From: a virus
Direction: 5' to 3' (one strand)
IMG/VR virus record: IMGVR_UViG_3300030101_003058
Span: 19,033 to 83,032 of that record
DNA length: 64,000 bases
The position numbers and the translations under genes were made by a program. Positions 41,528 through 50,871 of this stretch are shown here, one piece after another; the stretch's first letter is position 1, and each line of letters opens with the position of its first letter. The notes beneath the pieces were generated by a model. That model saw only the letters and a list, made by a program, of their open reading frames with translations, was not told the origin of the DNA and ran no database searches.

Positions 41528-42565
41528 ATGGCTATTACCCGCGATGTATCCAATCTTAATCGCATTATTGATTGGACTCAAGAAATCAATGAAATCCCGA
41601 ACCAGTACGGTTGGGTAAAGAATCAGGGCATCTTCAACGTTCGCCCGACTACTCAGACTGCGATCATCTTCGACAAGAACGAAGCTGAAACTACTCTGCT
41701 GCCTCAGGTTCCCCGTGGTAGCCGTGAGACTACTGTAGGTAAAGATCGTAAGGTTGAAACCTTCAGTCTGCCGCTGGCATATTTCAAGCATACCGACTAC
41801 ATCACTCCTGAGGACATTCAGGGTCAGCGTATGCCGGGTACTCCCGACCAGCCTGAAACTCTTGCGAATGTTCGTATGGAGAAGCTGGAAGATATGCGTC
41901 GTGCTGTTGACCAAACTCACGAGTATATGCAGATTCAAGCACTGAAGGGTATTTCCTCTACCCCTGACGGTACTGTTCTGGCCAATATGTTTACCGAGTT
42001 TGGTGTAGCACAGCCTACCGTAGACTTTGATCTGGGTACTGCTGCTACCAACATCGACAGCAAGATTGCTGAAGTTAAGCGTGGTGTTACTGCTAACCTG
42101 AAGTCTGGTGGTACTATTCAGGGCATCGACATCATGTGTGGCGAAACCTTCTTCGATAAACTTATCGACCATCCGAAGGTTCGTGAAGCATACCTCAACG
42201 CTGCTTCTAACGCACAGTATCAGCGTGACATTTCTCAGTATATGCCTTGGGGCGTATCTGATGTGTTCGTTTATCGTGGTGTTCGCTTCTTTACCTATCC
42301 GGCTGTGTTCTTGCTGCCTGACGGTACTTCTGAGCAGTCTGTAGCTGATGACGAAGCACACGTTATCCCGCGTGTACGTGATCTGTTCCGTGGCTATGTT
42401 GGCCCGAACAACAAATTGGGCGGTGCTAACAACTTCGGTGCTGAGATGTTCGCATTTGAGTACACCGATCCAAAAGATGAGTATCACGAGCTTCAAGTGG
42501 AAACAGCCCCGCTGTTCTTCGCAACCAAGCCCGGTGTACTTTACAAGCTGACCACTTCTACCTAA
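41528..42565 (+). CDS. major capsid protein (lambda E-like)
   Basis: Encodes 345 residues matching the phage capsid E type: RGSRETTVGKDRKVETFSLP, DYITPEDIQGQR and AVDQTHEYMQIQALKGI are typical. Codon choice is uniform and strong, as for a highly expressed gene. A strong terminator follows at once. The protein builds the icosahedral head. Confidence 0.92.
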   Translation: MAITRDVSNLNRIIDWTQEINEIPNQYGWVKNQGIFNVRPTTQTAIIFDKNEAETTLLPQVPRGSRETTVGKDRKVETFSLPLAYFKHTDYITPEDIQGQRMPGTPDQPETLANVRMEKLEDMRRAVDQTHEYMQIQALKGISSTPDGTVLANMFTEFGVAQPTVDFDLGTAATNIDSKIAEVKRGVTANLKSGGTIQGIDIMCGETFFDKLIDHPKVREAYLNAASNAQYQRDISQYMPWGVSDVFVYRGVRFFTYPAVFLLPDGTSEQSVADDEAHVIPRVRDLFRGYVGPNNKLGGANNFGAEMFAFEYTDPKDEYHELQVETAPLFFATKPGVLYKLTTST

Positions 42566-42577
42566 GAATTGGCCAAT

Positions 42578-42606
42578 GGGGGAGCTTCGGCTCCCCTAGC
42601 TTTCTT
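42578..42606 (+). terminator. terminator after major capsid gene
   Basis: GGGGAGC (42579-42585), UUCG tetraloop, GCTCCCC (42590-42596), then TAGCTTTCTT. A very stable hairpin, possibly partial, tuning capsid versus neck expression. Confidence 0.8.
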
Positions 42607-42655
42607 GAGAGTATTCTGGTGAGTATTCTTTGGAAAGCAATTAGGAGAATAAATA

Positions 42656-43123
42656 ATGCCAGCAGATTTTACAACAGAAAATGGTAAGGTGAGATTCAAC
42701 ATTGGCGACATCGAAGAACCCTATATTCTTTCCGATGTTGTCATTGATGGTCTTCTTGCCAAATATACAGAAGAATCAGAAGAATACCGAATCTGGAAAG
42801 CAACAATTGATGCTCTCTATATTCTCAAGGGTATTGCTGCTAAGAACTCAGAAAGACGTAGGGAACGTGAAGGTTCTGTAGAAGTAGAAGTATACAGCAA
42901 CCTCACCTACGATTCTATCAGCGATCTTCTCGACTATTACAAAAGCAATCCCCCGATGCCTGCTGCCTATGGGTATGATCTTCATATCTTCGGTGGTGTG
43001 TCTAAGGATGAGAAGAGTCGTGTTAAGAATGATCCTGATTCTGCAAGACCTTATCCCGAGGTTGATGGAACTTACGAGCAAGAGCCTCGGTATATCCCTG
43101 AGGAATTTGAAGGACTCTACTGA
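42656..43123 (+). CDS. head-tail connector protein (probable)
   Basis: Encodes 155 residues; helical N-terminal half, Pro/Tyr-rich end. ATG after TTAGGAGAATAA. First gene after the capsid, where connector or adaptor proteins normally lie. Function inferred from position. Confidence 0.6.
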   Translation: MPADFTTENGKVRFNIGDIEEPYILSDVVIDGLLAKYTEESEEYRIWKATIDALYILKGIAAKNSERRREREGSVEVEVYSNLTYDSISDLLDYYKSNPPMPAAYGYDLHIFGGVSKDEKSRVKNDPDSARPYPEVDGTYEQEPRYIPEEFEGLY

Positions 43124-43578
43124 TGACTCTTAAGTGTGACACCAGAATCCTTGACAGCCTCATTAGACAAATTTCTAAAGGTGACAAGGGGGCTGCTATA
43201 GGGTACTTCGATGACTCCGGTAAACACCCCAGAAGTGGTGCTACGGCTTACGAGATTGCTGCTATAAACAACTTTGGTGCTCCTGAGAGTAATATCCCCG
43301 AACGTCCCTTCGTAACTGATGGTGCTTTCGAGGGTGAGCTTCCGACATCTGCAAGTATGAAACGTGGTGTTCGAAAGATTCATAAGGGTGCTAGTACGTA
43401 TCACAAAGAGATCAGAGAAGCAGCAAAGATTCAGAAGAATTACATAAGTGCTCAATTGGTTCTTGCTCAATTCCAATACGCACGAAATGCTGAGGCAACT
43501 GTAGCAAGCAAAGGATTTAACTCACCAATGTTTGAGACAGGTTGGCTTCAGAAACAAATTGACATCAAATACGACTAA
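43123..43578 (+). CDS. neck/tail completion protein (HK97 gp10-like)
   Basis: Encodes 151 residues. YEIAAINNFGAPESNIPERPFV matches the nEFG...IPaRPF motif of gp10-type virion morphogenesis proteins, which help close or join the head and tail. Start overlaps the previous stop. Confidence 0.75.
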   Translation: MTLKCDTRILDSLIRQISKGDKGAAIGYFDDSGKHPRSGATAYEIAAINNFGAPESNIPERPFVTDGAFEGELPTSASMKRGVRKIHKGASTYHKEIREAAKIQKNYISAQLVLAQFQYARNAEATVASKGFNSPMFETGWLQKQIDIKYD

Positions 43579-43588
43579 GGAGGTTTAG

Positions 43589-43954
43589 ATGGGTTCTTGG
43601 AATCCCAAGTTGCTACCAAGGCGAACCTTTAATGGTCGTAGAGTAAGTCAGACGCTAGATGAATTTAATCTTCCCTCCGAGACTACCGTTGAATTTACAG
43701 TCGAACAAGCAAACGCTCAGCCGGTCACAGGCCATCACTTAGAAGTTCTTCCAGAAGGCTACAGAGATCGTAAGGTTTATAAGGTGTATACAACTACTCC
43801 TGTGTATTCTGCTGAGGAGGGTACAGATCAATTCTCTGATGAGATTGAAGTGTTACCGGGGGAATGGTTCAAGGTTATTAAAGTTGAAGCGTGGCAAGGA
43901 TATTCTTTGCAATCTCATTACCTAGCATATACAGCGGAGGTTAATGAGCGATGA
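43589..43954 (+). CDS. head closure/neck protein, unassigned (121 aa)
   Basis: Beta-rich protein with HHLEVLPEGYRDRKVYKVYT and a Trp-rich end, resembling small neck components of contractile phages. ATG after AAGGAGGTTTAG. Exact role (stopper or adaptor) not clear. Confidence 0.6.
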   Translation: MGSWNPKLLPRRTFNGRRVSQTLDEFNLPSETTVEFTVEQANAQPVTGHHLEVLPEGYRDRKVYKVYTTTPVYSAEEGTDQFSDEIEVLPGEWFKVIKVEAWQGYSLQSHYLAYTAEVNER

Positions 43955-44532
43955 CAATTGTGTATGATCCTACAGATGATCTTGAGATTGCTGTTTATAA
44001 AATCTTCAATAAGTTCTCAGGTCAGATTCTAGAAGATCCTGTGTATCTCATGGATAGCAACTTTGTCCCTCCTGCTGGTCCTTATGTTGTTCTCAAGTTG
44101 AATGAGATAACTCCGGTATCAACTAAGACTGGTTGGCAGACATCTATCGTTGACGAAACACTTGAGCAAGTAACTTACAATAACTTTGTTGGAATTGCAA
44201 ACGTATACACATACGGTTCACGAGCACTCAGCAAAGCACAAAAGATTGCCTTTGCAACCAAGGATAACAATCTAAGGAAACTTCTTGTTGACAATGGAAT
44301 TGGTGTAAGTAACACCAGTGGAGTCCGCAATGCTTCTAGAGCAATCAGCGGAACAGAGATGGAAGAACGGGCGCAGTTCTCCATTGCATTCAACTTTGTT
44401 CAATCGCTCTCTGGGGTTAACTCAGATGGTATTATTGAGCATATCAATACTGAGGGTGATCTTACGGATCACGAGGGAAATATCATTGAAGAGATCTTCC
44501 CTTCTGCATCTGACCCGAATCCTCTCCCCTAA
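43951..44532 (+). CDS. tail terminator/neck protein (LIC_12616-like)
   Basis: Encodes 193 residues. PPAGPYVVLKLNEITPVS followed by a strand-rich core resembles the LIC_12616/gp12-like neck terminator family at this place just before the sheath gene. It would cap the tail tube. Acidic Pro-rich tail. Confidence 0.65.
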   Translation: MTIVYDPTDDLEIAVYKIFNKFSGQILEDPVYLMDSNFVPPAGPYVVLKLNEITPVSTKTGWQTSIVDETLEQVTYNNFVGIANVYTYGSRALSKAQKIAFATKDNNLRKLLVDNGIGVSNTSGVRNASRAISGTEMEERAQFSIAFNFVQSLSGVNSDGIIEHINTEGDLTDHEGNIIEEIFPSASDPNPLP

Positions 44533-44571
44533 GATATTAAAGTTAGCTAACACAAATTTAGGAGAAACTTA

Positions 44572-46688
44572 ATGGCTAGTGTTTTCACTATTGAGGACAT
44601 TGTTGACGTAAATATTACGCTCGGTGATCGTCCCATTGCCCAAAGCAACTTCAGCACTCCACTGATTCTAACCGCAGATGCTCCATTTGCACCTGATCGT
44701 ATTCTTACGGTTACTGGTGTAGACGATATGACATCTGCTGGTTTTACAGATGGTGATGCTGCTTATGAAATGGTTGCTCTAATTTTCGGAGGTGATAATC
44801 CGCCTCGTGAAGCAATCATTGGTAACGTGGACGTAACTGGTACAGAGACTTACATTGAAGCTCTTGCAGCTATTGAAGCTGAAACTACAGATTGGTTCTT
44901 CATTCTTGCAGATACTCATACAGAAGCTGAGCAGGAAGCTCTGGCGCAATACGCCGAAGCAGAACGCAAGATGTATATTACGTCTTCTTCCTCTGCTGAT
45001 ATTCCTGATGGCACTGCTGGAAATCTTCTGGAGACGTTTCAGGATCTTCAGTATGACAATACTCTGCTTTGGCCTCACGCTGATGCTGATACTGTTTATC
45101 CTGAAGGTGCTATTGTAGGCGCTATGGCTGGTCTTGTTCCGGGCAGCTCTACTTTGCACGGTAAGACTCTTCCGGGTGTCCCAACAAACAAATGGACACG
45201 TACTCAGGCAAACTACATTCAAGACAACAACGGTTTCCAGTACGTTATGATCGCTGGCGTTGGCTTTGGTCTGGATGGCAAGGTTGTCTCTGGTCGATTC
45301 TTTGACGTTACTCGTGGCGCTCTGTTCACCGAAGCCCGTTATATTCCTCTAGCGGCATAATCTCGAAAGAGTTTATGAAAACCTCTCTAATTGCTGGGAA
45401 CTCTAGTTAGGTCTTGAGTAGGCTACTGCATGGTGACATAGCAGCGACCCCTAAAAATCTCAAGAATATAGACAATCAGCAGGAAAGATTGTATACTCTA
45501 TAAGTATAGACACAAATTACTTATGGAGGAATTGTCTTGGAACTTAAGCAAATTGAATACGCGCCTAGATACTACGTGTCTAGTGCTGGTGATGTTTATA
45601 GCGACTGTGGTACAGAACGTAGAAAACTTAATCCTTGGTATAGTAAATACGGTTACTTGTTTGTAACCCTATGTGCCGAAGGTGGTGTTGAGTTTAGGAA
45701 ATCTTGTCACAGACTTGTAGCAGAAAACTTTATTGATAATCCAGAAAACAAACCATACGTTAATCATATCAACTCTGTTAGAGACGACAATCGGGTTGAG
45801 AATCTTGAATGGTGTACTCAGAAAGAAAATATCCATCACGCTTTGGCGAGTGGTAATTTCACACCTACAGGAGAGAATAACGGAGCAAGTAAGCATTCTG
45901 AATCTACAATTGTGAAAGTTTGCCAGTTGCTAGAAAATCCCGATCTGAACAACAAAGCTGTGGAAGGCCAAACTGGCGTTTCTGCGGCCCTAGTCTCTAA
46001 AATACGGAACGGACGTGCGTGGTTGCACATATCATCGGATTATAAAATAAAGCGTAAAAATCGACCGGCACTAAGCAGAGAGTCTATTATTCAGATTTGT
46101 GAACTCATAAACACTGGTGTTCCTTACAAAGAAATATCGCAGCGTTTTGATGGCTATCCTGTTCGCTATATCAGAGAAATAGCCAACAAGACGCATTGCA
46201 AAGAAATTTCAAGACAATATATACAATAATCTTCAACGATCAGCCCTTGTGGCGTAGGTTCAAGTGAACCGAAATGGGAGGACTCGTAACAGGTAATGCT
46301 GACGAGTGTGATATGATCTGGTCTGCATAGAGATGTGTAGCTGCAAGTAATGTTGCGGAGGCGGAGTAACGACCCGCCTTGAACACGAACGATGGAAGAA
46401 GCACTGTTTGGGTTGCTTAAGCGCCGCTCAGACCTCGGAAGTAAAATTTCATACGATGCTGTTGGCCTTACAGTAATTGAGGCTGTAATCTACGAACAAC
46501 TTAACTTGAGGGTTGCAGAAGGTTTCTTGGCGGCTAACCCAGCACCAACAGTAATCATGCCTAGTCTGGCGAATATTCCAGATAATGACAAGGCTAATCG
46601 TGAACTCAATCAGGTTGAATTCCAAGCGGTGTTGGCAGGTGCTGTGCACTATATGCAACCTGTTCGCGGATATTTGACCCTCAGTTAA
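44572..46688 (+). CDS. tail sheath protein, two exons split by a group I intron
   Basis: Exons 44572-45339 and 46392-46688 join in frame to 354 residues. The join FTEAR + MEEALFGLLKRR restores a sheath C-terminal domain (KISYDAVGLTVIEAVI, ending RGYLTLS). Without splicing, frame one stops at 45358 after YIPLAA. Sheath protein polymerises around the tube and contracts at infection. Confidence 0.85.
45340..46391 (+). other. group I intron 3 in the sheath gene
   Basis: 1052 bases; 5' exon ends in U (CGU), intron ends in G. Shares with introns 2 and 4 AATTGCTGGGAACTC near 45395, GACAATCAGCAG near 45470 and TTCAACGATC near 46233. The S-like element is GATATGATCTGGTC at 46310-46323. Carries an HNH gene. 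Confidence 0.87.
45537..46229 (+). CDS. HNH homing endonuclease of intron 3 (TTG start)
   Basis: Encodes 230 residues from TTG at 45537 after GGAGGAATTGTC. NUMOD4-like start (APRYYVSSAGDVYS), HNH core (HRLVAENFIDNP, YVNHINSVRDDNRVENLEWCTQKEN), then two HTH-like segments. A hairpin (45500-45506/45518-45524) abuts the ribosome binding site. Confidence 0.88.
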   Translation: MELKQIEYAPRYYVSSAGDVYSDCGTERRKLNPWYSKYGYLFVTLCAEGGVEFRKSCHRLVAENFIDNPENKPYVNHINSVRDDNRVENLEWCTQKENIHHALASGNFTPTGENNGASKHSESTIVKVCQLLENPDLNNKAVEGQTGVSAALVSKIRNGRAWLHISSDYKIKRKNRPALSRESIIQICELINTGVPYKEISQRFDGYPVRYIREIANKTHCKEISRQYIQ

Positions 46689-46703
46689 TTAAGGAGTATT
46701 TAG

Positions 46704-47177
46704 ATGGCCACAGGCGGCTTGTTCCTTGGAACATATGATCCTCAGCAGGTAATCGTCACAATTGATGATCTACCAATTCTGGGCTACCAAGACGGTGATG
46801 CCATTACTGTAGAACGTAATGAAGACTTCACTAATGAAACCATTGGCATCAAAGGTGACGTATCTCGTGCAATCAATCGAAATGCAACAGGTACACTAAC
46901 GATTTCTCTACAGCATAACAGCCCAAGCGTTGCTCAGATTGAAGCAATGGCTCACCAAGACTATCCTCCGGTTGTTCGGGTGGCAGTACGTGATCCTTCT
47001 TCTGCTGAAGCGTTTAGCTCAAGTTATGCTTGGCTCAAGACTGACGCATCACATTCTTTTGGTGATGAAGTTGGCACTCGTGAGTATACGTTCTTCTTGT
47101 ACAGTGTTCGCGCTGGTCAATACATTGAGAACTTTGCAGAGAACCTTGCGTTCTCTCTGGCTAATAACGCTCTCTAA
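46704..47177 (+). CDS. tail tube protein (DUF3277/KPP10-like)
   Basis: Encodes 157 residues. VTIDDLPILGYQDGDAITV, then GIKGDVSRAINRNATGTLTI, fits the tube proteins of KPP10/Felix O1-like myoviruses (DUF3277). It stacks in rings inside the sheath. Lies right after the sheath and before the chaperone genes. Confidence 0.85.
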   Translation: MATGGLFLGTYDPQQVIVTIDDLPILGYQDGDAITVERNEDFTNETIGIKGDVSRAINRNATGTLTISLQHNSPSVAQIEAMAHQDYPPVVRVAVRDPSSAEAFSSSYAWLKTDASHSFGDEVGTREYTFFLYSVRAGQYIENFAENLAFSLANNAL

Positions 47178-47187
47178 GAATAACTAA

Positions 47188-47211
47188 GGGGAGCTTCGGC
47201 TCTCCTTTTTT
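47188..47211 (+). terminator. terminator after tail tube gene
   Basis: GGGGAGC (47188-47194), UUCG loop, GCTCTCC (47199-47205), then six T. Nearly the same hairpin as after the capsid gene. Confidence 0.85.
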
Positions 47212-47267
47212 ATCTCTAAAGAAAGTTATTGTATGTCCTAAGGTGTAATCCTCACAAGGAGTCTTAA

Positions 47268-47711
47268 ATGACAGAACAAAACAACAACCCCCTTCCTAAT
47301 GGCACTAAGGTTGAGGTCAAAGGTCGCAATGTGTATATCCCCGAGTGGAATATGCAAAAGCAGATCAACAATGCTAAATATGTAATGCCTCTTGTAGCAG
47401 AACCTTTGGCTAATGCTGCTGCTATGAGTGGTGACGAAGATGCTACAGAAGGTGAATACGCTGCTGCTGTTATCCACGGTGTTGTCAAAAGTCTTGGTGC
47501 AGCAGATCTAAAGACAACTATCCCATTGCTTCTCGAAGGTGTTGTTGTCGAGAATGACAACGGTGTTCCTCAGATGTGTACACTGAAAAGTCTTGAGGAA
47601 GTCTATGGGATGAACTTTGCACACGTTCTTAAGATTTGTGCAGAGGTGATTAAGGTTAATGTTGGCCCTTTATTCGAAGACGGTTTACAAGGGTTTCTGA
47701 CGGGAATGTAG
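47268..47711 (+). CDS. tail assembly chaperone, short form (G)
   Basis: Encodes 147 residues, acidic and Ala-rich. ATG after AAGGAGTCTTAA. It lies between tube and tape measure, where contractile and long-tailed phages carry the frameshifted chaperone pair that holds the tape measure before tube growth. The heptamer CCCTTTA near the end lets a fraction of ribosomes pass into the next frame. Confidence 0.75.
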   Translation: MTEQNNNPLPNGTKVEVKGRNVYIPEWNMQKQINNAKYVMPLVAEPLANAAAMSGDEDATEGEYAAAVIHGVVKSLGAADLKTTIPLLLEGVVVENDNGVPQMCTLKSLEEVYGMNFAHVLKICAEVIKVNVGPLFEDGLQGFLTGM

Positions 47712-47968
47712 ATCGTCAAACAAGACGCATGAAGAAACTCTATGAAGCAATCGACAGAGACACTTCATTAGAGCAGATGGAACTTCTTGTGTTCAGACCC
47801 GTCTTTGCTGAACATAGTTCTGTGACATTGACAGATTTGCTTAATAGTACATTAGAGTTCACTTTAAAAGTGAATGAGTTTCTTGATATTAAAGAGTCGA
47901 TTGAAGAGGAGCATTCGAAAGAAATGGAAGCTGCTCAGAAGAAAAATATGCCGAGAGGAGGTCGCTAA
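47268..47968 (+). CDS. tail assembly chaperone, frameshift fusion (GT)
   Basis: After decoding CCT-TTA a -1 slip resumes at 47672 and stays open to 47968, giving 233 residues (135 + 98). The added part is basic, then helical (KKLYEAIDRDTSLEQMELL) and ends PRGGR. Its stop overlaps the tape measure ATG. The second frame could also start at ATG 47729, but no good ribosome binding site is there. Confidence 0.7.
47666..47672 (+). promoter_or_regulatory. -1 ribosomal frameshift heptamer
   Basis: C CCT TTA in frame zero is a canonical X-XXY-YYZ slippery heptamer, 39 bases before the zero-frame stop TAG at 47709-47711. The shifted frame is free of stops from here to 47966. Confidence 0.75.
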
Positions 47969-50869
47969 TGGCTGAATCGGATAGAGTGGCGGGTATATAC
48001 TCAGAGGTTCAATATAGGTTTGACCCAAAGAGTATAAAGACGCTACGGAAGTTCAAAAGGGATTTAATGGAAGTCAAGGATAACATACGTGCTATCAAAA
48101 GACTTTCAAAAGGTAATGTTAAATTAGGCTTTAGTGCAAAGCAAGCCAAAGTATCTCAACAGGTACAAAGGGCTACTGAGAAGACCGCTAAAGCATCCTC
48201 AGATGAAGTTGAAAGGTCAGCAAAAGTCTGGCGAATGAAAGAGAAGATTCTCAAGAACCAAGCAAGGGAAGCAAGGTTGCAAAAGAGGTCTTCACAGATT
48301 GCTGAGAATTCTCAAAAGAAACAACTTGCGATGGAATCTAAGATTGCTGCTCAGAGGGCTAAGATGGCTCGTATGGGTGGCATGGGGATGCAGCGAGGGA
48401 AGATTACGCCAGCATCTCTAGGACGCATCAGAAACGCTCAGGAGAGGCTCAACAGGGCTTATCGTGACGGTAGTATTTCTGTGAGTCAATTCAATACTCA
48501 GTCTCAGAGATTGACAGGGATTCTTCAGAGGCAGACTCAGGCTGCACAGCGTACTAGCATGAGCTTTAACCAGATGCGTTCGGCAATCGCAGGGGCAACC
48601 GGGGCATACAGTGGATTTGCTGCTGGTGCTGGTATTAAGCAGATTGGTGGTCAGTTCGAAGATGCTGCAATTATGCTTGAGACAGCCTTTGGTAGTTCTT
48701 CGGAAGCTCAAGAGATTATGGGATTTCTGATTGAGCAATCTCAAAGACTCGGCGTGGGGGCTGTGGAAGTTTCTAAAGGCTTCGCCAGATATTCATTGGC
48801 CGGTAAGAGAATGGGTTTTACCAATGAACAGTTGCGTGAGCAATTTCTTGGTATAGCAGAGGCTTCGCTCGTGTTCGGCCTAACCCAACAAGAGATCACT
48901 GGCACTATTCGTGCGATGGAACAAATGGCTTAATAATCAATAACTTGAAGGTCATTTAAAACTCCTTTAATTGCTGGGAACTCTAGTTATACTTTAGATA
49001 GGATACTCTGTGGCGACACAAGAGCGACCCCTGACAATTCTAAAGGTATAGACAATCAGCAGGCAAGCATGTATACTCTATAAGTATAGACATAAAATTA
49101 CTTATGGAGGGAATTGGTTTGAATATTACAGAAATAAGTGGGTTTGAAGATTATCTGGTTTCTGACTGCGGCAAGGTTTACTCGACAAAATTTAACAGGT
49201 TTAAAGAGAGGAAATTGACGCCCGATAAGAACGGGTATTTGACAGTTTCATTATCACCCGACGGTGGCTTAACACGCAAGACCTTTAAGGTGCATAGACT
49301 GGTTGCCCAAGCCTTTATTAAGAAAGATATAGATGAGCTTGAGGTTAATCATTTAAACGGAGTGAAATCAGATAACCGTGTCGAAAATTTAGAGTTGGTC
49401 ACGCATTCTGACAATATGAGTCACGCATCTTCCACAGATCTTTTACACAAAGGCGAGATGGTTTCTCAAAGCAAGTACACAGAGAAACAAATCAGAGAAG
49501 TCTGCCGGTTGTTGCGAGACCCCACAATTTTCATTAGGGAAGTTGCAGAGGCCACAGGTGTTTCATATTCTATCTGTAGTAGTATTTACAACGGTCAGAA
49601 ATGGAAGCATATTGCTGAGGAGTATGATTTTCCCGGTAAAAGGCCACGAGGTCGGACTGGCTCTCTGAGCGATGAAGATGTTGTTGAGGTGTGCCACAGA
49701 CTCAACCGTAAGCAAAAGATGACACAGATAGCTAGAGAAACCGGATTGTCGTACTACAAAATCTTACGGGTAAAGAACAATACCACTTATTCTGAGATAA
49801 CAAATCAACATTTACATGAAGCTCCAACGGCTATCGAAAGCACATCTTCGGATGGAAGTGAGTAGAGTAGACCCAAGCGGGTCGAAACGGGGAGAAGGGT
49901 AGGAATACTCTTAAGATATAGTCTGATCTATGTGGAGACACATAGCTGCAAGTAATGTTGCGGGGAGGGTGTAGCGAACCCTCCTGAACATATATGTCCA
50001 AGGGGCAGGTCATGAGTGAGGAATTGAAACTCCAACTCGGTGACCGTATGCCAGCCGTGCTGGGTTTGGCCGCAGATGCTATGGGGCAAACCACAGCAGA
50101 ATTTCTTAAAAATATGGAAAAGGGCTTGGTGAAATCGGAGGAGTTTCTTCCGAAGTTCACTAAAGCTCTCCGTGAAATGGCTGCTCCGGGTCTAGACAAG
50201 GCATTTAAGACGATGAACACATCGTTCAAGCGTCTAACCCAAAACGCCAAACTCTTCGTCAAAGCATTATTCGAGAGTGGCATTGGCGATCTTTTCACAA
50301 GCATATTCAATACTCTCTCGAACGTATTCCAGATAATGTCTCCGGTAATCTCATTACTCGGCGGACTAATCACGGCTGTACTCAAGCCAATCTTTTACGT
50401 TCTTGAAGCAATCACAGATGCCATTCTATATATCACCAAAGCTTTAGATGAAGCTCTCGGTGGTAAGCTGAACGAGTATATGGCCATGATTGGCCAGATT
50501 GGTGGCTTCCTGTTGTCAATCTTTGGCAAACTAGCGTCTGTAATTGGATGGGTTGTGAAAGGCATTGGTAAACTCTTTAGAATGCTCCCAAGTGTTCGCT
50601 TTGCAGGCTCTATGAGCAAAGCAGAAGGTGCTAGTGGAATGATGGCTAGAGCATCCCAAGCTGTTTCTGGTGCTGCTTCTAAGGCCGGACAAGTGGGTTC
50701 TAAAGCACTCAACAGTACAGCCTATAGAACAACAGCGGCTGGTGTTGGGGGTGCAGAGCTTTACCAACAAAAAGTAGCCGTAGAATTCACAGGCGAAGCC
50801 AGAGACAACCTACGACAAAACAAGAGAGAATCTACAGTAAGAACCATTAACACTAATTCGAGGCCGTAA
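47968..50869 (+). CDS. tail tape measure protein, two exons split by a group I intron
   Basis: Exons 47968-48930 and 49997-50869 join to 611 residues. The join AMEQMA + SKGQVMSEELKLQLGDRMPA restores the conserved tape measure motif (QM-SKG-x-EEL-x-Q-GD-x-P). The first third is a basic coiled coil (Lys/Arg/Gln), the middle and end have hydrophobic helices (FTSIFNTLSNVFQIM; IGWVVKGIGKLF). It sets tail length and is ejected with DNA. Quite short, so a short tail (about 100 nm at 1.5 angstrom per residue) is inferred. Confidence 0.87.
48931..49996 (+). other. group I intron 4 in the tape measure gene
   Basis: 1066 bases; 5' exon ends in U (GCU), intron ends in G. Close relative of introns 2 and 3: AATTGCTGGGAACTCTAGTTA near 48972, GACAATCAGCAGGCAAG near 49050, AAGATATAGTCTGA at 49913-49926. 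Carries an HNH gene. Confidence 0.88.
49119..49865 (+). CDS. HNH homing endonuclease of intron 4 (TTG start)
   Basis: Encodes 248 residues from TTG at 49119; an ATG at 49104 overlaps the GGAGG and was rejected. NUMOD4-like start (SGFEDYLVSDCGKVYS), HNH core (HRLVAQAFIKKD, EVNHLNGVKSDNRVENLELVTHSDN), two HTH-like repeats (FIREVAEATGVSYSICSSI; MTQIARETGLSYYKILRV). A hairpin (49080-49086/49099-49105) abuts the ribosome binding site. Confidence 0.88.
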   Translation: MNITEISGFEDYLVSDCGKVYSTKFNRFKERKLTPDKNGYLTVSLSPDGGLTRKTFKVHRLVAQAFIKKDIDELEVNHLNGVKSDNRVENLELVTHSDNMSHASSTDLLHKGEMVSQSKYTEKQIREVCRLLRDPTIFIREVAEATGVSYSICSSIYNGQKWKHIAEEYDFPGKRPRGRTGSLSDEDVVEVCHRLNRKQKMTQIARETGLSYYKILRVKNNTTYSEITNQHLHEAPTAIESTSSDGSE

Positions 50870-50871
50870 CA

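Noticed and set aside
41516-42496. 326-codon frame antisense to the major capsid gene
   Set aside because: It arises from strong codon bias in the capsid gene; no ribosome binding site, Cys/Thr-odd composition, no homology seen.
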